DNA of 32,428 nucleotides from positions 1 through 32,428 of the forward strand of contig JAFMDE010000007.1 in NCBI GenBank assembly GCA_017857425.1, read 5' to 3'. Shown piece by piece: positions 16,786 through 24,899 of this stretch. A program made the translations under genes and the position numbers. This DNA is from Akkermansiaceae bacterium (GTDB lineage: Bacteria; Verrucomicrobiota; Verrucomicrobiia; Verrucomicrobiales; Akkermansiaceae). Positions within the stretch are counted from its first letter, which is position 1; the number at the start of each line of letters is the position of its first letter. The notes under the pieces were generated by a model that worked only from the letters and a program-made list of their open reading frames with translations, was not told the DNA's origin and made no database searches.

Positions 16786-17364
16786 ATGATCGAAGCTTTG
16801 AATTTGAATGTATTAGTTCTCAATAAACTTTGGCAGCCTATTCAGACTTGCTCAGTACGTCGGGCTGTGAAGTTGCTTTGTCTGGGGCATGCGCACGTGG
16901 TGGAGGCGGAGGGGGACATGAAATATCAGACGCACGATTTAGGGTCTTGGTTGGAATCATCCTCCGAGAAGGTGGCCGAGGAGGTGATCAGATCTGTGCG
17001 CTTCGCGATGAAGATTCCTAAAGTCATTGTGCTGGCGCTCTACGACAAACTGCCAAGTAAGGAGGTGAAATTCACGCGTCACAATGTTTTTTTGCGTGAT
17101 CACTATACCTGCCAATATTGCTGTCAGAAGTTCCCCGAAAAAAATCTTAACCTCGATCATGTGTTGCCGCGCGATAAAGGTGGTAAAACCCGCTGGGACA
17201 ACATTGTGACTTCCTGCATCAAATGCAATACGCGCAAGGCCAACCAGCTTCCTCATGAGGCCGGCATGTTCCCCGCCATGCACCCTAAGGCACCTCGATG
17301 GCGGCCGCTATTTGGATTTCGGCGCAAAGGCAAAATGGAGGAAAGCTGGAAGACTTTTTTCTGA
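16786..17364 (+). CDS. HNH endonuclease
   Basis: A 192-aa protein with a C-terminal HNH domain at about residues 105-155: CQYC, LDHVLPRDKGG (the H-N-H core region), WDNIV, then CIKCNTRK. Two CxxC pairs form the structural zinc site and the LDH His is the expected catalytic residue. The N-terminal half (LNVLVLNKLWQPIQTCSVRR and the following region) is the strand-rich module found in the widespread small HNH proteins of cyanobacteria and Verrucomicrobia. The ATG at 16786 is preferred over the GTG at 16747, which begins a 13-residue extension of low quality. No toxin partner or mobile-element gene is adjacent, so it is more probably a chromosomal DNA-processing protein than a homing element. 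The role is unknown. Confidence 0.85.
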   Translation: MIEALNLNVLVLNKLWQPIQTCSVRRAVKLLCLGHAHVVEAEGDMKYQTHDLGSWLESSSEKVAEEVIRSVRFAMKIPKVIVLALYDKLPSKEVKFTRHNVFLRDHYTCQYCCQKFPEKNLNLDHVLPRDKGGKTRWDNIVTSCIKCNTRKANQLPHEAGMFPAMHPKAPRWRPLFGFRRKGKMEESWKTFF

Positions 17365-17400
17365 GAAATTGAGGTGAGACTTGTCTATGTTGGCTCGCAT

Positions 17401-17418
17401 AGCCTTTGTAGCCTTTGT
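17401..17418. repeat. 9-bp tandem duplication
   Basis: AGCCTTTGT occurs twice in a row (17401-17409 and 17410-17418) in the short gap between the HNH gene and the convergent membrane protein gene. Probably of no functional weight. Confidence 0.4.
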
Positions 17419-17421
17419 GGC

Positions 17422-17802
17422 CTATTCGATATCATCGACCTCCTGCAGTCGGGCTCTGTCTCTTTGAACCTCTTTCCAGGAGATGGAGAGTTGCAGCGCG
17501 CAAATAGCTGCCATGGCGACAATGATTTGGGTTTTGGGGTCAGAGATGCTCTGAAACTGCTCATACTGATAAATACGCACGATTGCCGAGACTACGCCAA
17601 GTAGAGCAACAATGAGCCCTCCATACAATCCGTGACGATAATGCTGGCGTCCGAATGCCATACAGATAATCAGAGCGCCGCCAAAAAAAACGGGCATGAG
17701 CATTTCCACCTGATTGCCTTCTGTTCCAAGTCGCTCCCAGCCTAAAAATCCTCCAAGACCCAAAATGATGAGGCAGCAGGCGCTAAGCAGTGTTAAGATC
17801 AT
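17422..17802 (-). CDS. Small integral membrane protein, unknown
   Basis: A 126-aa protein with about four hydrophobic segments (ILTLLSACCLIILGLGGFLG, MLMPVFFGGALIICMAF, GLYGGLIVALLGVVSAIV and IIVAMAAICALQLSIS) and a charged cytoplasmic-looking tail ending EVQRDRARLQEVDDIE. I do not recognise a family. It has no obvious operon partner, lies convergent to the HNH gene and divergent from the AsmA-like gene. Good hydrophobic helices over a full-length frame support a real protein. Confidence 0.65.
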   Translation of the reverse strand: MILTLLSACCLIILGLGGFLGWERLGTEGNQVEMLMPVFFGGALIICMAFGRQHYRHGLYGGLIVALLGVVSAIVRIYQYEQFQSISDPKTQIIVAMAAICALQLSISWKEVQRDRARLQEVDDIE

Positions 17803-17962
17803 GACGGCAACATATTGTTATCACGGCCAAGGGCGCAAGGTCTGAATTAGTTATATTAACACGATTGATTTTATTGCTGTTAACTCAACCCTATCTGATA
17901 ATGTGACACCTGTATCATATAACCTTGCATAGTTATAACTCGCTCAACCAAATCTTACTATA

Positions 17963-19300
17963 ATGGCTACTCTATTTAAAAAACCTTCAATCAAAATGGT
18001 TGCGCTGACGGGCGCTTTTGTTCTCTGTGTATTCGTTGGAATAGGGCTGTGGGTGAAAAATATAGCTACCAAAGATCTGTTGGTACAAAAAATTGAGGAA
18101 TCCATTAATAGTGAGGTTTCGATTGGTGGAGTGGAGGTGTCTATTTTTAATTTCCCAGCGAAGGTCGTCATTAGTGATGTTTCTCTCATGCCTAAGGGGG
18201 GCAAGGTTCCCGCTGAGGCACCTGTCAAGATAGGCGAAATCAGTCTCAGTATCGGATGGTTAGGCCTGTTTCAAAAGCACATTGATGTGAAGCATATCGG
18301 GATCAAAGAGGCTGATATTAAAATCACCTACTACAAGGATGGCACGACATCTCTCGAAAAGCTTTTTCAATCCCCTGATGAGGCAGATGGGAAGGTGCAA
18401 GAAAGCAGCCAAAAGAAGCAAGGGGGATTCAACATTCATGAACAAGGGGACTTTGTTGCCTCACTCGGTGGGCTTTCTATAAGCAACAGCAGTTTGAACT
18501 TAGTCCTCGAGGAAATGGGTTTGCAATTAGAATGCAAGGATCTGCATGTGGAGCTAAGTTCTATCCAAATAGATTCCAATGATTTGGCGGCCTCGAATGA
18601 AGCCAAGCTGAAGGCAAAGAGTTTGATTCGAGTGTATTCCGAAAAGAGAGAGCATTACGGAGATTTGTATTTAGATGGGCTTTCTAGTGTCAGCTTGTTC
18701 AACGTAACAACAGGTGAAATTGAGGCCGAGGTCGATGGGGTATTTAGTTTGTCAGATGAATCTTGGCTCAGTACCAACATGCCCTTTATTTCGCGTTCTT
18801 GGGATCAACTTTCTGTGCTTAAAAAAGTGGGCCTTAATGTGGGTAAGGCGCCGGAGAGGGCAAGCTTCGGGCGCAGTAAATCTATTTCAGCGCACTATCA
18901 TCTAGGCCGCATAGACATTACCAAGCCTCTCTCTATCTGGGTGGAGGACTGGGAGGTTGCCGTGCTTGGTGGAGGATGGCTTAACACGCACACAGATCAA
19001 CACGATGTCCGAGGCGAATTGCTGGCATCTAAAAAGACAAGCGCGGTGATGGCTCCTACTATTTTTAAAGGGCTGGAGCTATTGCCAAAGGAGCTCAGAG
19101 CCAGTGTTGCCGATGATGTGAATAAAAACCTTTTCCGCGATGAGCGCTTGCTGGTCAAAATCAAATCGACCGGTGATTTTTCAGATCCGAAAATACGACC
19201 TGATGGTAAGATTATTGATCTTTCAAAGGCCACTAAGGGTGCCGCCGGTGAACTATTGAAGCAAAAGGCGGGTAGTCTACTTGAGGGGCTGCTTAAGTGA
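17963..19300 (+). CDS. AsmA-like membrane-anchored protein
   Basis: A 445-aa protein with an N-terminal membrane helix (VALTGAFVLCVFVGIGLWV), then a large periplasmic-looking domain rich in short beta-strands. The early segment KIEESINSEVSIGGVEVSIF, followed by VVISDVSLMPKG, is the AsmA/YdbH-type pattern (membrane anchor, then strands that form a hydrophobic groove, thought to carry phospholipids to the outer membrane). The C-terminal DFSDPKIRPDGKIIDL matches the conserved end of AsmA-like proteins. It is shorter than AsmA, TamB or YhdP. The start codon is embedded in TATAATG (17959-17965) and has no Shine-Dalgarno. The family is likely but not proven. It is convergent with hemB. Confidence 0.7.
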   Translation: MATLFKKPSIKMVALTGAFVLCVFVGIGLWVKNIATKDLLVQKIEESINSEVSIGGVEVSIFNFPAKVVISDVSLMPKGGKVPAEAPVKIGEISLSIGWLGLFQKHIDVKHIGIKEADIKITYYKDGTTSLEKLFQSPDEADGKVQESSQKKQGGFNIHEQGDFVASLGGLSISNSSLNLVLEEMGLQLECKDLHVELSSIQIDSNDLAASNEAKLKAKSLIRVYSEKREHYGDLYLDGLSSVSLFNVTTGEIEAEVDGVFSLSDESWLSTNMPFISRSWDQLSVLKKVGLNVGKAPERASFGRSKSISAHYHLGRIDITKPLSIWVEDWEVAVLGGGWLNTHTDQHDVRGELLASKKTSAVMAPTIFKGLELLPKELRASVADDVNKNLFRDERLLVKIKSTGDFSDPKIRPDGKIIDLSKATKGAAGELLKQKAGSLLEGLLK

Positions 19301-19321
19301 TGCCATCACAGCAAGTCTGAT

Positions 19322-20296
19322 TTATAGGCAGTTCGCAGCTTGCTTGGCAAAGTAGGTGACAATGATGTCTGCTCCGGCGCGTTTAATGCCGATAAGGGAC
19401 TCCATCATGACGGCCTGTTCGTCCAGCCAGCCATCTTTAGCAGCCGCTTTAATCATCAGGTATTCACCACTTACTTGGAATGCGGCAAGGGGTAAGGTGG
19501 TGGCATTGCGGACCTGTGAAATGATATCCAGGTAGGGGCCGGCGGGTTTGACCATGATGATGTCCGCGCCTTCTTCTTCATCAAGTAGGGTCTCACGTAT
19601 TGCCTCGTGAACGTTGGCGGGATCCATCTGGTAGGTTTTTTTGTCACCTGCCTTAGGTGTCGATTCAAGCGCACCTCGGAATGGACCGTAGTATGCTGAA
19701 GCATATTTGGCGGTGTAGGCAAGAATGGAGACGTCTTGGTAACCCTCTGAGTCTAGTGTGGTGCGGATGGCCTCGACACGTCCGTCCATCATATCAGAGG
19801 GGGATACCATGTCAGCTCCTGCACGGGCATGGCAGAGTGCTTGTTGGCACAGCACTTCGACAGTCTCATCGTTGATGATTTCAAGTCCGCCGTGCTCATT
19901 TTTAGCGATGAGGCCATCATGGCCATCGCTGTTGTATGGATCGAGCGCGACATCGGTGATGACACAGAGCTCTGGGTAAGCGGCCTTGAGTGCTTTGATG
20001 GCACGAGGAATAAGTCCGTCATCATTGTAGCATTGTGCCGCATCCGAGCTCTTTAAATCTTCCGAGATGGCGGGGAAAATGACCACCGCGGGAATGCCCA
20101 GTGCTTGGGCCTCTCCAGCTTCTTTGAGCAGACCTTCAATCGACCATCTCGTGCAGCCAGGCATTGAGTCAATCGCTTCATCGGCATTTTTGTCATGGAC
20201 GAAGAGCGGGTAGATGAAATCGGAGGCTGACAGTGTGGTTTCGCGAACGAGAGCACGGACAGCGGGGGATTTGCGATTGCGGCGCGGGCGGATCAT
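19322..20296 (-). CDS. hemB: Porphobilinogen synthase (delta-aminolevulinic acid dehydratase)
   Basis: Condenses two 5-aminolevulinate molecules to porphobilinogen, the second common step of tetrapyrrole synthesis. 324 aa, normal length. The two active-site lysines are visible: Lys197 in YTAKYASAYYGPFR and Lys250 (Schiff base) in IIMVKPAGPY. The metal loop reads DVALDPYNSDGHDG, with Ala117, Asp119 and Asp127 replacing the three zinc cysteines of the animal enzyme, so it belongs to the magnesium-dependent, zinc-independent class. It lies 68 bp downstream of cysS in the same direction; the gap holds only short repeated GATGAC sequence. Confident. Confidence 0.96.
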   Translation of the reverse strand: MIRPRRNRKSPAVRALVRETTLSASDFIYPLFVHDKNADEAIDSMPGCTRWSIEGLLKEAGEAQALGIPAVVIFPAISEDLKSSDAAQCYNDDGLIPRAIKALKAAYPELCVITDVALDPYNSDGHDGLIAKNEHGGLEIINDETVEVLCQQALCHARAGADMVSPSDMMDGRVEAIRTTLDSEGYQDVSILAYTAKYASAYYGPFRGALESTPKAGDKKTYQMDPANVHEAIRETLLDEEEGADIIMVKPAGPYLDIISQVRNATTLPLAAFQVSGEYLMIKAAAKDGWLDEQAVMMESLIGIKRAGADIIVTYFAKQAANCL

Positions 20297-20364
20297 GGAG
20301 GGATTGTCGTATTGACTGCCGTTGTTTTCAAGCAGGAATGACGATGGCGATGACGATGACTATA

Positions 20365-21762
20365 CTATAACTGGCTTAGCTCGTAACCATCTGGGTTGTC
20401 TTTGATGGTCCAACCAGCGGAGCTGAGCTGGTCGCGTAGCTGATCTGAAGCAGCCCAGTCTTTGTTTTGTTTCGCTTGCCAGCGTTGCTCAGCAAGCTCT
20501 TGGATGTCAGCGGGAGCATCTGATGATTGCTCTTGTTCTTGGACTGGCAGTTCAAGTCCGAGTGCGTTGAGAATATCATCAAAGGCGGCGAGGTTGGCGG
20601 CAGCCTCTTCACTCTTGAGGTTCTGCGAGGCTTTGAGGCCTGAGAATAGATGACCCAGTGCTGCGGGGGTATTGAGGTCTTGATTGAGTGACTCCCAGGC
20701 GGGGGCAAAGACTGAGCTCTCCATAGCTACAGAACAGTCAGCTTGGTTGCCTCCGATGGATGCCAGTAATGCGCGACCTTTGGCCAGCTTTTGTAAGGCT
20801 TCCTTGGCTGCATGTAGGGAGTCGAGAGTGAAGTTGAGTTGTTTGCGATAGTGACCGGAAATGAGGACGTAACGGACCTCCATGGCGGTGTAACCTTTCT
20901 CAGCAAGGTCATCGATGGTGTAGAGGTTGCCGAGTGACTTCGACATCTTTCCGCCATCTACCATCAGGTGTGTAATATGGAACCAGTGGGCGGCAAAGTT
21001 ACCACCACAGCTGCAGCGTGACTGAGCTATTTCATTTTCATGATGGGGGAAGACGAGATCAACGCCACCCGAGTGGAGGTCGAAGTCATTACCCAAATAC
21101 TCCTTGATCATGGCGGAGCACTCGAGATGCCAGCCAGGACGACCTTCTCCCCACGGAGACGCCCAGTAGTTTTCACCATCTTCATCTTTACGTGATTTCC
21201 AGAGAACGAAGTCGGCGATGGAGTCTTTTTCATATTCATCCGCATCAGCGCGTTGGTTCTGAGTCTTGCCAAGATCGAGCTCGCGGGTGTCGAGGTGGGA
21301 GAGCTTGCCGTATTCAGGGAACGAAGAAACCTTGAAGTAAACGGAACCATCCTCTGAGGCATAGGCGTTGCCCTTTTCGATCAGCTTTTCGATCATGGCG
21401 ATCTGCTGAGGGATGTGGTCGAGAGCGCTTGGTTCGATGTGAGGGGCTAGACAGTTGAGGGCCACACAATCGGCATGAAACTTCTCTAGCCAATGACGAG
21501 TGAATTCTCTGAGGGACTTGCCGGCAGCCTGGGAGTCACGGATGGTTTTATCATCTACATCGGTGATGTTGCGCACATGGAGAGTCGTCATGCCACTTGT
21601 TTCAAGAACGCGGCGAAAGACATCATGCATCACAAAAGTCCGAAAATTACCGATGTGTGCGGGGCCGTAAACGGTGGGCCCACAGCAGTAAAAACGAAAG
21701 GCCTTACCGTCGATGGGGGAGAGCGCTCGTTTGCTGCGGGTGAGGGTGTCGAATAAGTTCAT
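20365..21762 (-). CDS. cysS: Cysteinyl-tRNA synthetase
   Basis: Charges tRNA-Cys with cysteine. 465 aa, normal length. Class I motifs are present: [13 protein letters not shown] (HIGN at 36-39) and KMSKS (272-276). The four zinc ligands that select cysteine are all in place: Cys27, Cys215 (WHLECS), His240 and Glu244 (HHENE). The C-terminal part carries the DALR-type helical region and the anticodon-binding tail. It begins 4 bp after the stop of the MscS-type channel gene, so both are probably on one transcript. No Shine-Dalgarno precedes the ATG. Confidence 0.97.
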   Translation of the reverse strand: MNLFDTLTRSKRALSPIDGKAFRFYCCGPTVYGPAHIGNFRTFVMHDVFRRVLETSGMTTLHVRNITDVDDKTIRDSQAAGKSLREFTRHWLEKFHADCVALNCLAPHIEPSALDHIPQQIAMIEKLIEKGNAYASEDGSVYFKVSSFPEYGKLSHLDTRELDLGKTQNQRADADEYEKDSIADFVLWKSRKDEDGENYWASPWGEGRPGWHLECSAMIKEYLGNDFDLHSGGVDLVFPHHENEIAQSRCSCGGNFAAHWFHITHLMVDGGKMSKSLGNLYTIDDLAEKGYTAMEVRYVLISGHYRKQLNFTLDSLHAAKEALQKLAKGRALLASIGGNQADCSVAMESSVFAPAWESLNQDLNTPAALGHLFSGLKASQNLKSEEAAANLAAFDDILNALGLELPVQEQEQSSDAPADIQELAEQRWQAKQNKDWAASDQLRDQLSSAGWTIKDNPDGYELSQL

Positions 21763-21766
21763 CGTT

Positions 21767-23044
21767 TTACTTAACGTTGGTCATGGATTGGAAAGAGTAG
21801 TCCGAGGGAGCTTGGAAAGCGCGCAGACCAAATTCGGGCAAGATGGAAAGGAGGTGGTCAAAGATGTCTGATTGGATGTCTTCGTAATATGCCCAGCGAT
21901 TATCCGTTGTAAATATATAGAGCTCGACGGGGATGCCGTTCTCAGTGGGCTGAAGTTGACGCACAAGCAGTGTTTCCTCTTGGGCGATTTTTGGGTGATT
22001 TTTGAGATACTCTCTGATGTAGGCTCGGAAAGTGCCGATATTAGTGAGTGATCTAGCATTGATGGGGTTGGCTAAATCGGCATTCTGGGTGTTCCATGTC
22101 TCGATTTCCTGCTCTTTCTGGGACAGGTAATCTTTGAGTAGAGAGATTTTACGTAGTCGAGGTAGAGACTCTTGGTCGAGGAATGCTACGCTCGACATAT
22201 CGACACTGACAGAGCGTTTGATGCGGCGCACGCCGGAGTTTGACATTCCGCGCCAGTTTTTAAAGCTGTCTGATATCAACGCATAGGTCGGAATGGTGGT
22301 GATGGTTTTATCCCAATTGCGTATTTTTACCGTGGTGAGTGCGACCTCAAGCACCTCGCCATCGGCACCAAATTTAGGCATTTCAATCCAATCGCCGCGG
22401 GCGACCATGCGGTTAGCCGATAACTGGATACCTGCGACAAGGCCAAGGATGCTGTCTTTAAAGATCAGCATGATGATGGCGGTCATCGCCCCTAGTCCGG
22501 AGAAAATCAGGACGGGGGATTTGCCGATGAGCGTAGAAACAATGAGTATAATGGCGGCTAGTACCAGTATGATTTTGATAACCTGAAAGAAGCTTTTAAT
22601 CGGCAGTTCTCGCGATACCTCAAGTCGACTATAGATGCGCTCGAGAATGTTAAGCAGTGAGCTGATTGCTAGGAATGATAAGATAACAATAAAGACCTTC
22701 GCCGAGATCTGAATGAATGACGAAAAGATAGGTACGCCATCATGATGAGTGATGATGGCATGGGGTGCTGCAGTGAGAATGATCACGGCGGGTAGTAATA
22801 ATGAAAGCCACTTGAACAGCTTACTGTTGAGGAGCTCATCATCCCAGGTGGATTCGGTTTTCTGAACAACTCGGGAGATAAGCCCAAAGACAAGCTTGCG
22901 AGCGACCCAGTAGGAGATGACGGAGGCAAGAATGGCAGCAAGTAGCAGGGTGCCATCCACGGCAAGGCTCTGGTGCCAGTCAATTTTCTCAAACGGTTTC
23001 GCAAAAAACTGCTCGGAGATCCTGTTGTGCCATGGATTATTCAT
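21767..23044 (-). CDS. MscS family mechanosensitive channel (YbdG-like)
   Basis: A 425-aa inner-membrane protein from the ATG at 23044, which is preceded by AGGAA seven bases upstream; an in-frame TTG at 23080 gives a longer but weaker start. Several membrane helices (TLLLAAILASVISYWVA, WLSLLLPAVIILTAA, VFIVILSFLAISSLL, IILVLAAIILIVSTLI) lead into the pore helix and MscS beta domain: SGLGAMTAIIMLIFKDSILG, VARGDWIEMP, GEVLEVALTTVKIRNWD and TIPTYALISDSFKNW. The length and motifs match YbdG/MscM-type channels that relieve osmotic downshock. It is 4 bp upstream of cysS. Family is confident; the precise conductance class is not readable. Confidence 0.9.
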   Translation of the reverse strand: MNNPWHNRISEQFFAKPFEKIDWHQSLAVDGTLLLAAILASVISYWVARKLVFGLISRVVQKTESTWDDELLNSKLFKWLSLLLPAVIILTAAPHAIITHHDGVPIFSSFIQISAKVFIVILSFLAISSLLNILERIYSRLEVSRELPIKSFFQVIKIILVLAAIILIVSTLIGKSPVLIFSGLGAMTAIIMLIFKDSILGLVAGIQLSANRMVARGDWIEMPKFGADGEVLEVALTTVKIRNWDKTITTIPTYALISDSFKNWRGMSNSGVRRIKRSVSVDMSSVAFLDQESLPRLRKISLLKDYLSQKEQEIETWNTQNADLANPINARSLTNIGTFRAYIREYLKNHPKIAQEETLLVRQLQPTENGIPVELYIFTTDNRWAYYEDIQSDIFDHLLSILPEFGLRAFQAPSDYSFQSMTNVK

Positions 23045-23108
23045 CGACGGATTCCTGACAGATAGGTGACTGAGTGGCAAGGGGAATGCGGCTCTAGGAG
23101 CTGGTTTT

Positions 23109-23141
23109 CAGAGTGGGGCCAGAGTGGGGCCAGAGTGGGGC
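23109..23141. repeat. Three tandem copies of CAGAGTGGGGC
   Basis: The 11-bp unit CAGAGTGGGGC is repeated three times exactly (23109-23119, 23120-23130, 23131-23141) in the divergent gap between the MscS gene and the methyltransferase operon. The rest of the gap (23045-23253) holds no gene. Possible regulator-binding iterons or slippage sequence; function unknown. Confidence 0.7.
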
Positions 23142-23253
23142 CTTTACCGCTGAATGTAACTTGGCGAGATGAGCAAGGATGCTGAGGGTGTGTTCTTGTG
23201 ATTGAGCGTATCGATGAGGATTACACGTTGCTTATCGATAAAGTTCATGAATA

Positions 23254-23898
23254 GTGGAGATAGTGAATCGTTTGGTAGCACCTGAAATACTTGATGGGCT
23301 GGACCCAGCCGACAAACGGGCAATACGTAGCCGGCGAGATTTGCGATTGGTAAACTGGTTCATGAGGGGGGAATCGTGGATTGTCAGAGAATTAAAAAAT
23401 ATGCAGGGGGTAAGGCGTGTGGTTGATCTGGGTGCCGGAGACGGGTCTCTCGGGGCTGCAATCATTGAGGCATTGCCCGATCTAGAGGTGACATGTGTTG
23501 ACCTAGTGCCTCGTCCCGAGAATTTGGATCATCGTATTACTTGGTGGTCGGGTGATGTTTTTGATTATGAGCGTTATGATGAGACCACGGTAGTCGTAGC
23601 TAATCTTTTCCTACACCATTTGGTTTCATCCGAGCTGCAAAAGTTAGGGGCTAAGATTCACGGAGTGCGTGGAGTTTTGGCAACAGAACCGTACCGAGGG
23701 GCCATGAGCTTGATGATGAGCCGGTGTTTATTCCCTTTTGTCAATGATGTGACTCGCCATGACATGACGGTGAGTATTCGTGCCGGCTTTAGGCAGGGTG
23801 AGCTTGGCCGTGAACTAAGCCATGAACTGGACGGAGCACTGACATGGTCTGATCAGAAGGGGGTATTTGGAGCAATCAGAGTAAGGGGAATACGATGA
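23254..23898 (+). CDS. SAM-dependent methyltransferase of the polyketide cassette
   Basis: A 214-aa class I methyltransferase. The SAM-binding motif I is RVVDLGAGDGSLG (about 55-67) and motif II-III strands follow (VTCVDLVPR, VVVANLFLHHLV). No clear Shine-Dalgarno; the GTG at 23254 or at 23263 could start it, and there is an out-of-frame ATG at 23247. The stop overlaps the next start by 4 bp (ATGA at 23895-23898), so it is translationally coupled to the FAD oxidoreductase. Its place with a type III PKS suggests it methylates a polyketide product such as a resorcinol, quinone or pyrone, as in known PKS/methyltransferase/flavoprotein operons. Substrate is inference. Confidence 0.82.
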   Translation: MEIVNRLVAPEILDGLDPADKRAIRSRRDLRLVNWFMRGESWIVRELKNMQGVRRVVDLGAGDGSLGAAIIEALPDLEVTCVDLVPRPENLDHRITWWSGDVFDYERYDETTVVVANLFLHHLVSSELQKLGAKIHGVRGVLATEPYRGAMSLMMSRCLFPFVNDVTRHDMTVSIRAGFRQGELGRELSHELDGALTWSDQKGVFGAIRVRGIR

Positions 23899-24899
23899 GG
23901 AAGATTGAAATTGTTGGAGGAGGCTTGAGTGGTCTGAGCTTGGGTATTTATTTACGCAGGCGAGGTGTGCCGGTCAGGATTTTAGAGGCGGGAGCTTACC
24001 CGCGGCACAAAGTGTGCGGGGAGTTTGTGTGTGGTGTTAGCAATGATGTCTTAGATGAAATGGGCATCAGTGATGTTTTTGCCCAAGCGAGGCGCCATCA
24101 AAAACTGGCGTGGTGGATGGGGGATGATTTAGTGCTGCAAGATCATCTTCCTGAGGAAGCTATTGGTTTGTCGCGTTTTCGTATGGATGCTGATCTTGCG
24201 TCTTTATTTGAAGCAGCAGGTGGAGAATTAATCACTGGCATGCGGGCTCATAGAGAGGATGCTGATGGGCGAGTGTGGGCAGTCGGTAAGCGCAAGCGAG
24301 GGGGTAAGTGGATAGGTCTTAAGGTACACGCACGGGATGTCGATCTTGAGGGTCTTGAGATGCATGTAGGTAGACGAGGATACTTAGGTCTTTCTGGCAT
24401 AGAGGACGGCCGTGTTAACTGCTGTGGCTTGTTCAGGATAAACAAGGCGGTGGACAAAAAGAATATGATTGCGAGCTACTTGAAGGTCAATGGGCTCAAT
24501 GAATTACACGAGAAGTTCTGTGGCTGGGATATCGATGGGGATTCGTTATCTGCGACGGCTGGATTTTCTCTTGGCGTTCAGGAAAAAGCAGGAGCTTTTT
24601 GTATTGGTGATGCTTCGCTTTTGATTCCTCCATTTACCGGCAACGGCATGAGCATGGCAATTGAGTCCTCTTGGTTAGCAGGCCCATGGCTGGAGAGATT
24701 CGCAAAAGGTGAGCTGGAATGGGATGCAGCTTGTTTGGCTTATGCATCGAGCTGTGAAGATTATTTTGGCAAGAGGATGAGATTAGCTGGTAGTTTGCAT
24801 CCCTTGCTTTTTAATAGTACTGGGCGAGGTTTACTCAAGTGGTCTGCGGTTAGCGGGTTGTTGCCCTTTGGTTTTTTATTTAAGCAATTACGATCCTGA
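23895..24899 (+). CDS. FAD-dependent oxidoreductase (hydroxylase/geranylgeranyl reductase-like)
   Basis: A 334-aa flavoprotein. The N-terminal Rossmann motif is KIEIVGGGLSGLSLG, followed by the dinucleotide-binding YLRRRGVPVRILEAG and the PRHKVCGEF segment typical of geranylgeranyl reductase-type and tailoring flavoproteins. The second FAD motif is CIGDASLLIPPFTGNG (GD motif). It overlaps the methyltransferase by 4 bp and the PKS by 1 bp (TGATG), so all three genes are coupled. In such a cassette it would oxidise or hydroxylate the PKS product; reduction of a polyene is also possible. A Shine-Dalgarno-like AAGGGGA precedes the ATG. Confidence 0.85.
   Translation: MRKIEIVGGGLSGLSLGIYLRRRGVPVRILEAGAYPRHKVCGEFVCGVSNDVLDEMGISDVFAQARRHQKLAWWMGDDLVLQDHLPEEAIGLSRFRMDADLASLFEAAGGELITGMRAHREDADGRVWAVGKRKRGGKWIGLKVHARDVDLEGLEMHVGRRGYLGLSGIEDGRVNCCGLFRINKAVDKKNMIASYLKVNGLNELHEKFCGWDIDGDSLSATAGFSLGVQEKAGAFCIGDASLLIPPFTGNGMSMAIESSWLAGPWLERFAKGELEWDAACLAYASSCEDYFGKRMRLAGSLHPLLFNSTGRGLLKWSAVSGLLPFGFLFKQLRS

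Noticed and set aside
16786-17364. HNH gene as a sign of a mobile element or toxin system
   Set aside because: There is no transposase, integrase, immunity partner, repeat or composition change near it.
20338-20364. GATGAC repeats between cysS and hemB
   Set aside because: Very short, imperfect and with no stem or regulator; best explained as simple sequence.
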